From assembly GCA_023251515.1 (NCBI GenBank), contig JAHEYQ010000001.1:1-64000 (forward strand): a stretch of 64,000 nucleotides of DNA. Reading direction: 5' to 3'. The position numbers and the translations under genes were made by a program. The notes beneath the pieces are model-generated. The model searched no databases, was not told where the DNA came from, and saw nothing but the letters and a program-made list of their open reading frames with translations. Below, piece by piece: positions 17,701 to 26,176 of the stretch (position 1 is its first letter; each line of letters begins with the position of its first letter). This stretch comes from Bacteroidales bacterium. Lineage in GTDB: Bacteria > Bacteroidota > Bacteroidia > Bacteroidales > JACABE01.

Positions 17701-18426
17701 TTATTCAGCTTTCTCGGTATCGCTGTTATCGTTATCTTTTTTATTATTACTATGGTTAAATGTTTTTCTGATATGGGTCAATGTAAAGTTTTTGAGCATA
17801 TCAGGATTGCTGTATTTATAAATGCGTTTGCCGGCATCTAATATATTCTGGCAATCTTTCCATAAATCGGTGAGTATATCAGCGTTTTCTTTTACAGCTT
17901 TTTCCTTATCAAGCATTTTGTTGTTTTGATCCTGTGCGTAGGTGTAGTTATTAGTAAGAATATCGCCAAGTGCAGTAAGCATAGCTGGTTTCATTCCTTT
18001 GTCCTGTAATACGCTTGCATTGGCATTAACAAGCTGAAGCAGCGATTTTAAATTCATATTAAAGCCTTCGGCATCTTTGCTGCTGATACATTTGCGTAAA
18101 AGTTTCAGATCGAAACTTTTGGCAGGTGTAGTTAAATTATTTTCGGCTCTTTTTATGTAGCCTTCAAGTTGCAACAACATCGGGCGGGTAGCTTCCATGT
18201 TTTTGTACAATTTTTGAGTAGCTGTTGATAGTTCGCCGATAAAAAGTTTGGTACTGATCAGTTCGTTTACCTTGATGATTTTGGTATCTATATCAGTTGG
18301 ATACGGGTCGGCAAAATCTGTTGAATAGTCTTTAAAATCTACCTGATACTGTTTTAATAAAGAATTGCACCACGTAGCTACGGGGCTTAATTCTTCAATC
18401 TTAAATGAAAAATTTACTTTGGACAT
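17701..18426 (-). CDS. Uncharacterised helical cytoplasmic protein
   Basis: 241 residues with no signal peptide or membrane segment. It is predicted to be almost entirely helical, with a charged low-complexity tail (NNKKDNDNSDTEKAE). I do not recognise a family. Its size and helical make-up resemble the gene at 37689-38444, but I see no convincing shared motif. A CAAAGATA box (18458-18465) upstream and a strong terminator downstream mark it as a separate, genuinely transcribed unit. Possibly an all-helical structural or scaffolding protein; no function is proposed. Confidence 0.7.
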   Translation of the reverse strand: MSKVNFSFKIEELSPVATWCNSLLKQYQVDFKDYSTDFADPYPTDIDTKIIKVNELISTKLFIGELSTATQKLYKNMEATRPMLLQLEGYIKRAENNLTTPAKSFDLKLLRKCISSKDAEGFNMNLKSLLQLVNANASVLQDKGMKPAMLTALGDILTNNYTYAQDQNNKMLDKEKAVKENADILTDLWKDCQNILDAGKRIYKYSNPDMLKNFTLTHIRKTFNHSNNKKDNDNSDTEKAE

Positions 18427-18457
18427 AATTTAATTTATTAGTTAATAAAATATGCGT

Positions 18458-18465
18458 CAAAGATA
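18458..18465 (-). promoter_or_regulatory. -7 box for the 17701-18426 gene
   Basis: Minus strand TATCTTTG, an exact TAnnTTTG, 32 nt before the start codon. Confidence 0.5.
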
Positions 18466-18619
18466 ATAATTATTTTTTATTGTGAATGGGCTAACAGTAA
18501 TTTATTTTAGTTTTTTTGTTAAATTTTTTTTGATTGGTTTTTTTATAAAATAATTTACTGCTAAATATTTCTGTAATTCTTTATTTACAGCATTTATAAG
18601 CGTTGTCTATTTTGTGTCC

Positions 18620-18650
18620 TTTGTTTTTTACTCATAGCATCTTACTTTTG
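18620..18650 (+). promoter_or_regulatory. Full-consensus Bacteroidetes promoter, plus strand
   Basis: TTTG at 18620-18623, a spacer of exactly 19 bp, then TACTTTTG at 18643-18650. Both boxes and spacing match the consensus. The predicted transcript starts near 18657 and leads into an imperfect hairpin (GGTTTC at 18656-18661 with GAAACC at 18697-18702; ATTAAAA/TTTTAAT inside) that ends right at an ATG. Confidence 0.7.
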
Positions 18651-18702
18651 CAGCGGGGTTTCGCGATTAAAATTTTTTAATTAATTTTTAATTCGAGAAA
18701 CC

Positions 18703-18882
18703 ATGAAAACATTATTTTTTATTGTATTTACAATCCAAATTATTAAAGTAAGTAAATATTGGAAATGGGCTAAAAGAGTTTTTTATTTTTTTAAACTTAT
18801 AAACAATATTGATACTATCTTTAATTTTTTAATCCAAATTGTTCAGTTTATTATTAATTTTTTTGATTTCATTTTCATGTAA
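18703..18882 (+). CDS. Candidate small hydrophobic peptide, 59 residues
   Basis: The ATG lies immediately after the leader hairpin of the strong plus-strand promoter. The product begins MKTLFFIVFTIQIIKVSKYW and continues with KWAKRVFYFF. It is very rich in Phe/Ile with a basic, Trp-containing centre, like small membrane-active peptides. Its last 54 nt overlap the 3' end of the convergent gene at 18829-19356, so the C-terminal third may be accidental, or the original gene may have been cut when the island inserted. Supported by promoter, leader and start position only; no family recognised. Confidence 0.35.
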   Translation: MKTLFFIVFTIQIIKVSKYWKWAKRVFYFFKLINNIDTIFNFLIQIVQFIINFFDFIFM

Positions 18883-19356
18883 ATATTTATCTATTTTCAA
18901 TTTACTAATAATTGCGTCATGCTCAGATATTTTTTTTAAATATTTTCTTCTGATATATTTATTTAAAATATTGTTGATAAGATTAATATCTTCTTTTTTG
19001 CCTTTAATAGCAAATATTATCAACATGAAAAATAACCAGATTGATGTATTCCAAGTTAGAATTGAAGACAAATCAAATTTAAATACTAATATTAGCATTA
19101 AATTTATTATAAGGTAAATGGAAATAATTATTAATCTCCATATTTTAACTTCTTTTTCAATTTTTTGATAAATAGTATTAAGTCTTTCTTCATTGTAATT
19201 TAGTTTATCTATGACTATATTCAATTTTTCTTCTTCACTTTTAAATCTTTTTTCAAGTTCATTTTTTATATTAATCTTTCTTACAAAATAATATATTAAT
19301 GCAATGATTAATAATACAAAAACCAAAAGCCAAAAAGGATTATTTTCTTTTTTCAT
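18829..19356 (-). CDS. Membrane protein with coiled coil, last gene of the restriction island
   Basis: 175 residues. One membrane helix at the N-terminus (about 8-25), a charged coiled-coil segment (about 28-70, ELEKRFKSEEEKLNIVIDKL), two more membrane helices (about 73-93 and 101-118), and a Lys-rich helical tail. No family recognised. It is the fifth co-oriented gene after the restriction-modification enzyme and lies 55 nt after the preceding gene. Small membrane proteins with coiled coils are common effectors in defence islands, but nothing here proves that role. Confidence 0.6.
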   Translation of the reverse strand: MKKENNPFWLLVFVLLIIALIYYFVRKINIKNELEKRFKSEEEKLNIVIDKLNYNEERLNTIYQKIEKEVKIWRLIIISIYLIINLMLILVFKFDLSSILTWNTSIWLFFMLIIFAIKGKKEDINLINNILNKYIRRKYLKKISEHDAIISKLKIDKYLHENEIKKINNKLNNLD

Positions 19357-19411
19357 TTTTTATGTTAATTAGAAAATTTTCAAATAGATTGATTCATGAC
19401 TAAGTAAATTA

Positions 19412-19789
19412 TTAAGCATCATAATTTATTAATAACTGTTTATTTTCTTCACTTAATTCTAAATTCTTTTTTAAATAGCTTTTTAAAAGATTGCTATCTT
19501 GAATTGGTCTTTTAGCGAAAAATTCATTTATAAAGTCTTTGAATTTGATTTGATTACTGAATTCAAATGAATCAAAATTATTTTCTATATAATTTCTAAA
19601 AGTATACTTTATTTCATCAAAAATAATACACTCATAAATTCCATTGTTGTTCTTTAGGTAGTAACCTTCTTTATTTAGTACTGCATATCGAAAACCAAGT
19701 ACTTCATTTAAAAAAGTATATATTTCAACTTTATTAAACTTAACTTTTTTTCTACCTCCTCTAATATTTGTTATTTCTGCTATTGCCAT
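19412..19789 (-). CDS. Uncharacterised protein of the restriction island
   Basis: 125 residues, soluble, basic N-terminus (ITNIRGGRKKVKFNKVEIYTFLNEV). Its start overlaps the end of the upstream 112-residue gene by 10 nt, indicating translational coupling. The central segment (YYLKNNNGIYECIIFDEIKYTFRNYIENNF) faintly resembles N-terminal parts of phage primase-type proteins; this is too weak to name it. No catalytic motif is apparent. Confidence 0.55.
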   Translation of the reverse strand: MAIAEITNIRGGRKKVKFNKVEIYTFLNEVLGFRYAVLNKEGYYLKNNNGIYECIIFDEIKYTFRNYIENNFDSFEFSNQIKFKDFINEFFAKRPIQDSNLLKSYLKKNLELSEENKQLLINYDA

Positions 19790-20118
19790 GGTAATATGTC
19801 TTCAAGTAAACTAAATGATTTTTCTATTGCTTTCCGATAACTTATTTCAGAATTTTTATCAATAACCTCTGAAACTTCAATGAACTCATCATTTTTGTTA
19901 AATATATTATTCTCATATAACTTGATAAAAGGTTTAAAACCATTTGGATATGGAGTTGCAATAACATCAAATCCAAGACTAAAAAACCAACTATCTAACG
20001 TACCATAAAGGCTATCGGGATAAACCTCTTTTTTATCTTTCAATAACTTTGCATAACTCTTAGGAAATCTTTCCTTTAAATGCAATTTTTTTAATTCATA
20101 ATTTATTTTACTATTCAT
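19780..20118 (-). CDS. Small uncharacterised protein downstream of the restriction enzyme
   Basis: 112 residues, no signal or membrane segment. The layout (short helical start, then WFFSLGFDVIATPYPNGFKPFIKLY, then a helix with RKAIEKSFSLLEDIL) is of a kind seen in many small hypothetical proteins of Bacteroidetes phages and islands. It begins 11 nt after the restriction-enzyme stop and overlaps the next gene, so it belongs to the same operon. Function unknown. Confidence 0.6.
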   Translation of the reverse strand: MNSKINYELKKLHLKERFPKSYAKLLKDKKEVYPDSLYGTLDSWFFSLGFDVIATPYPNGFKPFIKLYENNIFNKNDEFIEVSEVIDKNSEISYRKAIEKSFSLLEDILPWQ

Positions 20119-20129
20119 ATCTATATTAT

Positions 20130-23100
20130 TTAAATTTCCACTCTATCAATTTCTTTCATTATTCTGTCTGTTTCTGTTAATGCCACTATTATCTTTTGAT
20201 AATGCAGTATATCTTCGAATTGCAGTTTGCTATCTTTGCGGTCTTTGAGCCATTTTTGGGCTGGTTGATAACCGCCGATATAGAAATTCCATGCTACTTC
20301 GGGTACATTGTCGAAATACTGTGTTTCGTTGATGTAAACCTTGCCACAATCATTGAGCGAAGTCGATATGAAGTGTGGTTTACTTACCACATTATCACCA
20401 TCAACCGGATATTGTGTAATATAGTTCTCAACTACCGAAGATTCCATTAAATGAATTCTTCGCAATTCGCCACCCAATTTCACCAATTGCCAGAAACTTT
20501 CTTTATTTGAAGGATAAGGTATTCTCGGAAAATCTATTTTCAGAAATTCTTTGTACTTGGCACGGTAGGTTGGCGAATGTAATACAGCATAAATATAATC
20601 GAGCAGATCCACTTCGCCAAACTTATCATCAGTTTTATTATATTGCAACTCATAAGAAATACCCAGACTTTTTTCGATAGCTCTCAATATAGTCTGACTA
20701 AAATTTACAGAATAAGACAAATTTCTGTTTGTTAGTAATGGTTCTTCTACTATTGATAATTCTTCTTGTTGGTTATTGTAAGTCTTATAAACTGCTTTTT
20801 CTTCTTCAACAAAGAATGTGCTTTGAAAGGAATTCCTGAAATGCTTTTTAAGATAAAGCGGAGCCACATAATCACCACCTTGCATACCCGGACGAGACCA
20901 ACTTCTGAAATCAATAATATTTTTGGTAAGCATTATCGAGGCTGAATTTTCTTCGGCATTACCCATTTTAAAAACTACACCAATATTTTCTTCATTTAAA
21001 AAGTGTTGCATCACCTCATTTCTCGGATAGCAATGAAAGCCTTTTGAATTTCCAGTATAAAAAGTAAATCTGTCATCAAATGGACGATATGAAATTTTAC
21101 AAAGTTTGCCTTTATCAGGATAATGTTTTTGTAAGTCTGTTTTGGCAAAATTTACTTTCCAATCTCTAACATCTTTGCCTAAATTAAATTTTACTCTTGC
21201 TTTTTCATCATCTAAACTCAAAAAATCTTCAATTGTTTGTTTAACATCTTTTGCCGTTTTATGAATTGTAAATTCATCACGTGCAGTTACAATTCCTACA
21301 CTGTTTACTTTGAACAAATCATTTATTTTAAAGCCTTTTTCATATTCTTTTTGCTGATCAAAATCTTTACTTACAAAAAAGTAATTGGGTTTTACATTGG
21401 GTAACTCATTATAAGCTACTGTTTTTAGCGAGTTTGAAAGAAGAAAATCATACTTTAGTTCGCGTTTGCCAAACAAATCGTAATGAAAAACTTTGCCCAG
21501 TTCGTTGGCTTTTTTCTTTCCGGTTTTCACAAAAATATTTATTGAAACTCCCTGTTGAATATCGAATACATTAATGTCTGCCGAACCATCGGGTGCAGTT
21601 TCTTTCTTTTTGCTGTTGCCATGCAAATCAATAGTGTAAATTTTATCGTAGGTTTTAAGCAAATTCCATCGCATTCCCCTGAAAGTAGGATTGTCGAGAA
21701 AACCATGCGGATTAATAAAAGCCAGAATACCACTGCCGTTTTTCTCTATAAAATGCTGACCGTAACGCATAAACTTTACATAATCATCATTAATCCATTT
21801 CGGATTTCGTTCATTTAATTTTTCCTTGCCGCCCGGTTCTTTTTTATAATCTTCCATTAATGAAGCAATCCATTCACCTTTATTGGCACTTTCGCCGCTA
21901 TATGGCGGATTTCCCATAATTACCATCACAGGAGTATCGCGTTTGATATGGTTAGCTTCGTTGGCTTCGGAACTTAGCCAGCTGGCAAAAAGCGTTCCAG
22001 TATCGGGGTGGTGTTCTTCCAGACTATTGGTGAGGAATACGCGGAATCGTTGGTCTTTGGTAGCTTTGAATCCGGTTTCTTTCAGCAATAAATCTAACTG
22101 CAAATGAGCCATTGCATAACTTGCCATCAGCAATTCAAAACCATTAAGGCGAGGCAATAAATGTGTTTCAACATAATTACTCCAAATGCCTTGTTGCCCT
22201 TCAAAGTTTTTGTAAACGTGTTTGATAACTTCAGCCAAAAAAGTTCCGGTACCTGTGGCAGGATCGAGTATCTGAACCCTGTGAACTTCTTTATCTGTCT
22301 TTTTTATGTTGTCGGCATATCGTTTGTCGGTTGTTTGTAATCCAACATGTATTGTTGTTTTGCTGGTATCTGCTAATCCTTGCGAAAGGTCAAATTCTGT
22401 TTTCAGGATGTCGTCAACTGCACGAACAATAAAATTTACAACCGGAGCCGGAGTGTACCAAACTCCTCTTGCTTTCCGCAGTTTTGGATCATATTCGCTA
22501 AGGAAAGTTTCGTAAAAATGGATAATAGGGTCTTCCATCTTAGTTGATTTTCCATAGTTTTTCAGGATTTCTTCCACATTACAAGCCAGAAAAATATTTA
22601 CCAGATCGTCAACTATCCATTTTATACGGTCGTCAACTTCCAAACCTGCTATGTAGCCAAAAAGCTTTTTAAGAAACGGATTGGATTTGGGTATAAGTTC
22701 GTAAGCTTCCTGACGGCTGAAAGTAGGCAAAGTAGCATCGTGCAAGCGGGCTGCAAACATGCCGTAAGCAATGGTTTGTGCATAAACATCAGCAAATCCT
22801 TTGGACGTAATATCGTGTATCAGTATATCTCTGAAAGCCAGCATCTGGTCTTTGAGCGTACTGTCCTCACTTTTTTCTTCATCGCTGTTCAGTGCTTTTT
22901 CAATAACATCCGAAAGCAAACGGGCTTTGCCAGCCATCATCTCTGCCAGTTTTTTCGAACTCTTTATGGTTTGACCAATGTGTGTACAAAAATCCTTGAT
23001 AAAGTTCTCAAAAGCTGAAAAATTCTCTGTCAGCGGTTTTATGCCTTTGTCGTTAATTTCGCCTATGGATATTCTGCTTACAAATTCTCCTTCGCGATAA

Positions 23101-23426
23101 AGTATAAAAGTCAGATAATCTGTAAAAATAAGGTTGTTAAGCGAAGCTTTGTAGCGGTCGAATTGTTCTTTGTTCCCTGTTTTCTTTAAACCATCGAGGT
23201 CACGGTCGCCAATATCTTTGGCTTCGATAAAACCAAGAGGTATGTCTTTTTGGGTAATAATATAATCGGGCGCACCGCAGCTTTGTCTTTTGGGTTCGTT
23301 GGTAGCTCTTATTTCAGGAATTAAACTTTCTATAAGTTGCTGCAAATCGCCACGAAAACTATGTTCGGTAGCATTGCCGAGTTTGTAGCGTTTATTGATA
23401 TTTTCGATGTATTGGCTTAAAGTCAT
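20130..23426 (-). CDS. Single-chain restriction-modification enzyme (type ISP/IIG-like)
   Basis: 1098-residue enzyme combining cleavage and N6-adenine methylation. The N-terminal nuclease has the PD-(D/E)xK motif as Pro53-Asp54 and Glu68-Ala-Lys70 (GAPDYI, IEAKD). A helical connector (about 140-330) leads to the methylase, with motif I DPATGTG at 388-394 and catalytic NPPY at 506-509. The C-terminal half (about 680-1090) should be the target-recognition domain resembling that of LlaBIII/LlaGI. No helicase P-loop is present, and at 1098 residues it is much shorter than the translocating LlaGI-type enzymes, so it should cut without ATP-driven movement. Four unknown genes flank it in one operon. 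Class is firm; recognition site unknown. Confidence 0.9.
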   Translation of the reverse strand: MTLSQYIENINKRYKLGNATEHSFRGDLQQLIESLIPEIRATNEPKRQSCGAPDYIITQKDIPLGFIEAKDIGDRDLDGLKKTGNKEQFDRYKASLNNLIFTDYLTFILYREGEFVSRISIGEINDKGIKPLTENFSAFENFIKDFCTHIGQTIKSSKKLAEMMAGKARLLSDVIEKALNSDEEKSEDSTLKDQMLAFRDILIHDITSKGFADVYAQTIAYGMFAARLHDATLPTFSRQEAYELIPKSNPFLKKLFGYIAGLEVDDRIKWIVDDLVNIFLACNVEEILKNYGKSTKMEDPIIHFYETFLSEYDPKLRKARGVWYTPAPVVNFIVRAVDDILKTEFDLSQGLADTSKTTIHVGLQTTDKRYADNIKKTDKEVHRVQILDPATGTGTFLAEVIKHVYKNFEGQQGIWSNYVETHLLPRLNGFELLMASYAMAHLQLDLLLKETGFKATKDQRFRVFLTNSLEEHHPDTGTLFASWLSSEANEANHIKRDTPVMVIMGNPPYSGESANKGEWIASLMEDYKKEPGGKEKLNERNPKWINDDYVKFMRYGQHFIEKNGSGILAFINPHGFLDNPTFRGMRWNLLKTYDKIYTIDLHGNSKKKETAPDGSADINVFDIQQGVSINIFVKTGKKKANELGKVFHYDLFGKRELKYDFLLSNSLKTVAYNELPNVKPNYFFVSKDFDQQKEYEKGFKINDLFKVNSVGIVTARDEFTIHKTAKDVKQTIEDFLSLDDEKARVKFNLGKDVRDWKVNFAKTDLQKHYPDKGKLCKISYRPFDDRFTFYTGNSKGFHCYPRNEVMQHFLNEENIGVVFKMGNAEENSASIMLTKNIIDFRSWSRPGMQGGDYVAPLYLKKHFRNSFQSTFFVEEEKAVYKTYNNQQEELSIVEEPLLTNRNLSYSVNFSQTILRAIEKSLGISYELQYNKTDDKFGEVDLLDYIYAVLHSPTYRAKYKEFLKIDFPRIPYPSNKESFWQLVKLGGELRRIHLMESSVVENYITQYPVDGDNVVSKPHFISTSLNDCGKVYINETQYFDNVPEVAWNFYIGGYQPAQKWLKDRKDSKLQFEDILHYQKIIVALTETDRIMKEIDRVEI

Positions 23427-23435
23427 TTTTTGGTT

Positions 23436-24152
23436 TTAATTATATTGGTTATTAACTGCTTCTTCTGGTGTTCTTCCAATTTGATTTGAAGTAACTTTAA
23501 GAAAACCATAACTATTAATCTCTATTTTATTTGTTTTTTTACGATATTCATCTGAATTTGAAAAGTAAATTATGTTATACATAATATCATCAAAACTATT
23601 ATCAATTTCATAAACAATACAAGGATCAACTATATAAGGTGTGGTAGATTCTCTACAAATAAAATATTTATTTCCTAAAAATACTTCGTAGGGTTTTCTT
23701 AAATCTTCTTTTATAGGTTTTATTCCTTTAACTATAATACGTTCCATATTCAAAAAACTCTTGATTTGGGAATCTATAGAAGCTATTTCAGCTATATCAG
23801 TTTCTATTTTATTTAACAAAATCTTCTTAATATCTTTTTTCTGGGCTTTGATAATTCTAGCTTTTTTAATTCCTTTATTTAGTGTCCACCAAAATAATTC
23901 TTCTAAAAAAAAATCCATTGATTTTGATTCAATTATTGTCCAATTATCTGTATTAATATTCATTAATAAGTTGTTCTCATTGCTATTATTATTTAATAAG
24001 AAACGTTCTTTTAATACAAATCGAATTATTTTTTTATTATGTATCCATTCATCTATTTCAAAAATCTTAAATATAAATTTTTCTTTTAGAAAAATATCTA
24101 TTTCATTAATTAAATCCATTTTAATAGTATTTTCATCAGTCTGCTTTGCCAT
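23436..24152 (-). CDS. Uncharacterised first gene of the restriction island
   Basis: 238 residues, soluble, Ile/Lys/Asn-rich, stop codon 9 nt before the restriction enzyme start. Helical N-terminal half, beta-rich C-terminal part (VFLGNKYFICRESTTPYIVDPCIVYEIDNSF). No helix-turn-helix or nuclease motif is visible, so I cannot call it a control protein or an anti-restriction factor. Its leader holds the promoter block 24198-24224, and the 41-bp tandem array begins a further 66 nt upstream. Base use is even more AT-rich than the neighbours, consistent with acquisition. Confidence 0.6.
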   Translation of the reverse strand: MAKQTDENTIKMDLINEIDIFLKEKFIFKIFEIDEWIHNKKIIRFVLKERFLLNNNSNENNLLMNINTDNWTIIESKSMDFFLEELFWWTLNKGIKKARIIKAQKKDIKKILLNKIETDIAEIASIDSQIKSFLNMERIIVKGIKPIKEDLRKPYEVFLGNKYFICRESTTPYIVDPCIVYEIDNSFDDIMYNIIYFSNSDEYRKKTNKIEINSYGFLKVTSNQIGRTPEEAVNNQYN

Positions 24153-24197
24153 AAGTTATGGTTTTATGTGTGGTTTTTAATGTATTTGTTCGTTATA

Positions 24198-24224
24198 AAA
24201 TCAACTTACAAATTTATAAATCTT
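24198..24224 (-). promoter_or_regulatory. Promoter block of the restriction island
   Basis: Minus-strand TAAATTTG within a 27-nt block nearly identical to 17604-17630. It is the likely start of the five-gene island transcript. Confidence 0.5.
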
Positions 24225-24289
24225 TTTGATTATGAATATATTTTAAATAAGCTTTTTTCAATAATCTGTATTGCATAACAAGAATTATG

Positions 24290-24616
24290 CGTAGGAAGAG
24301 AATATCAGGCGTAGGAAAGGAATTTCCTGTCATTGGAGAGGAATATCATGCGTAGGAGAGGCGTTTCCTGTCGTTGGAAGAGAATATCAGTCGTAGGAAA
24401 GCAATTTCCTGTCATAGGAAAGAAATATTAGGCGTAGGAGAGGAATTTTCTGTCGTAGGAAAGAAATATCAAGCGTAGGAGAGGAATTTCGTGTCGTAGG
24501 AAAGAAATATCAAGCGTAGGAGAGGAATTTCGTGTCGTAGGAAGGTAATATCAGACGTAGGAAAGGAATTTTCTGTCGTAGGAAGAGAATATCAGGCGTA
24601 GGAGAAGAATATTGCA
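24290..24616. repeat. Tandem array of alternating 20- and 21-bp units (41-bp period, 8 copies)
   Basis: Sixteen half-units, each starting CGTAGGA or a close variant (CGTTGGA, CATTGGA, CATAGGA), alternate strictly: 20-nt units carry the core ATATCA and 21-nt units carry TTTCNTGT. The 41-bp dimer therefore repeats eight times over 327 bp. The period is not a multiple of 3 and there is no open frame, so it is non-coding. Units have no unique spacers, so it is not CRISPR. It lies between the 3' end of the DUF1015 gene and the promoter of the restriction island. The rest of the 24153-24842 gap holds only that promoter and the DUF1015 terminator. Confidence 0.95.
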
Positions 24617-24789
24617 GCATTGTTTTGTTTAAGTTTATCAAATCATTTAATCTGCTATATTAATTTATCAATTTGCTTGCTTATAATTGAATTATCTGCA
24701 TCTCAGTAAACAAATCATGCTGTTAAGTTTGCTTTCTTTTCGAAAAAGATTTGGTGTTTTCAGTTCATTATTATCAGAATTTTATAAAA

Positions 24790-24822
24790 AAAAGAGGCTG
24801 TGAATTACTTTCAGCCTCTTTT
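24790..24822 (-). terminator. Terminator of the DUF1015 gene
   Basis: 11-bp stem AAAAGAGGCTG with its complement, 11-nt loop, flanked by A and T runs, 20 nt after the stop codon. Confidence 0.8.
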
Positions 24823-24842
24823 GTATTGTAAACCAATATTTG

Positions 24843-26093
24843 TTATACCAATTCATGAACAACAATACCACTGCGCAACTTAGGTTCGAACCAGGTTGTT
24901 TTAGGTGGCATAATATTGCCTGTATCAGCAATGTCAATAAGTTGTTTCATAGAAACTGCATACAATGCAAAGGCAACTTTCATTTCGCCATTGTCAACTC
25001 TGCGTTTCAATTCGCCCAATCCTCTTATACCGCCAACAAAATCGATGCGTTTATCGGTTCTTAAATCTTTAATTCCTAAAATTTTATCCAATACCAGATT
25101 CGATAAAATGGTTACATCCAATACGCCAATCGGGTCAGCATCGTTGTAAGTTCCTTGTTTAGCAGTCATTGAGTACCATTTGCCATCCAGATACATACTG
25201 AATTCGTGTAATTTGCCCGGTTTATAAATTTCGCTGCCCTCTTCTTTAACATCAAAGTCAGCTTTCAGTTTTTCAACTAATTCGGCAGTTGATAAACCAT
25301 TTAAATCTTTTACAACACGGTTGTAATCAATAATTTTCAGTTGATTATCAGGAAAATGAACAGCTAAGAAGAAATTATATTCTTCTGTGCCATTATGATT
25401 TGGATTATTTTTCTTTTTTTCGTTACCAACCAAAGCTGCTGCTGCAGTGCGGTGATGTCCGTCAGCAACATAAGTAAAAGGAACTTTAGTTGCAAATAAT
25501 TCAGTAATACGTGCAATAGTTGCATCGTCATTAATTACCCAAAAATGATGACCAAAACCATCATCAGCAGTAAAATCGTATTCAGCTTTTTGGTTTTTAA
25601 CGATGTTTTCAACAATTTCATCAATTTCTTTTACAGCTGGATAAGTAAAGAAAACAGGTTCCATATTTGCATTGGTAATGCGAACATGTTTCATACGGTC
25701 TTCTTCTTTATCCTTACGTGTAAGTTCGTGTTTTTTGATAATACCGTTCAGGTAATCTTCAACACCGGCACAGCCAACAATACCATATTGAGTGCGGCCA
25801 TCCATGGTTTGAGCATAAACATAAAGTTTATTTTTTTCGTCTTGTACCAGCCATTTGTTAGCTTTAAATTTATCGAAATTAATTCTGGCTTGTTGATAAA
25901 CAGCTTCATCATGTTCATCCATTTCAACAGGAAGATCAATTTCAGGTTTAATAATATGCAGAAGCGAATAATCGTTTCCTTTTGCTTCTTCGCGAGCTTC
26001 TGCTGAGTTAAGAACGTCGTAAGGTCTTGATGCCAAGTCTTTGGCGATTGCAGTTGGAGGACGTAGCCCTTTAAATGCTTTAAGTATAGCCAT
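24843..26093 (-). CDS. DUF1015 family protein
   Basis: 416-residue soluble protein matching the DUF1015 family from start to end: the N-terminal signature KGLRPPTAIAKDLASRPYDVLN, a central VADGHHRTAAAALV motif (about residue 210-225), and LRTDKRIDFVGGIRGLGEL near 345. The HHR segment suggests a catalytic or nucleotide-binding site, but no reaction is established for this family to my knowledge. In other Bacteroidetes it often neighbours serC/serA; those genes are not in this window. Stand-alone unit with its own terminator. Confidence 0.9.
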   Translation of the reverse strand: MAILKAFKGLRPPTAIAKDLASRPYDVLNSAEAREEAKGNDYSLLHIIKPEIDLPVEMDEHDEAVYQQARINFDKFKANKWLVQDEKNKLYVYAQTMDGRTQYGIVGCAGVEDYLNGIIKKHELTRKDKEEDRMKHVRITNANMEPVFFTYPAVKEIDEIVENIVKNQKAEYDFTADDGFGHHFWVINDDATIARITELFATKVPFTYVADGHHRTAAAALVGNEKKKNNPNHNGTEEYNFFLAVHFPDNQLKIIDYNRVVKDLNGLSTAELVEKLKADFDVKEEGSEIYKPGKLHEFSMYLDGKWYSMTAKQGTYNDADPIGVLDVTILSNLVLDKILGIKDLRTDKRIDFVGGIRGLGELKRRVDNGEMKVAFALYAVSMKQLIDIADTGNIMPPKTTWFEPKLRSGIVVHELV

Positions 26094-26176
26094 AGTAATA
26101 TTACTTAATAAAAAATATTAATAAATGTGATAAATTAAATTATAATTAATTTCAAAACTTAATAAAAAAGATAAAG

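Noticed and set aside
20130..23426. BREX PglX or a translocating LlaGI-type enzyme
   Set aside because: No BREX partner genes and no helicase P-loop; an N-terminal PD-(D/E)xK nuclease and size fit a single-chain IIG/ISP-like enzyme better.
24290..24616. CRISPR array
   Set aside because: The full period is repeat; there are no unique spacers, and no cas gene is present.
24882..24900. tRNA T-loop-like GGTTCGAACC
   Set aside because: It lies inside the DUF1015 coding frame, and no acceptor or anticodon stems can be built around it.
25545..26006. Plus-strand ORF opposite the DUF1015 gene
   Set aside because: Shadow frame of a conserved gene; Phe/Ile-rich with no promoter or homologous motif. 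The same applies to the other long opposite-strand frames in tex, priA, xdhB and ygeY.
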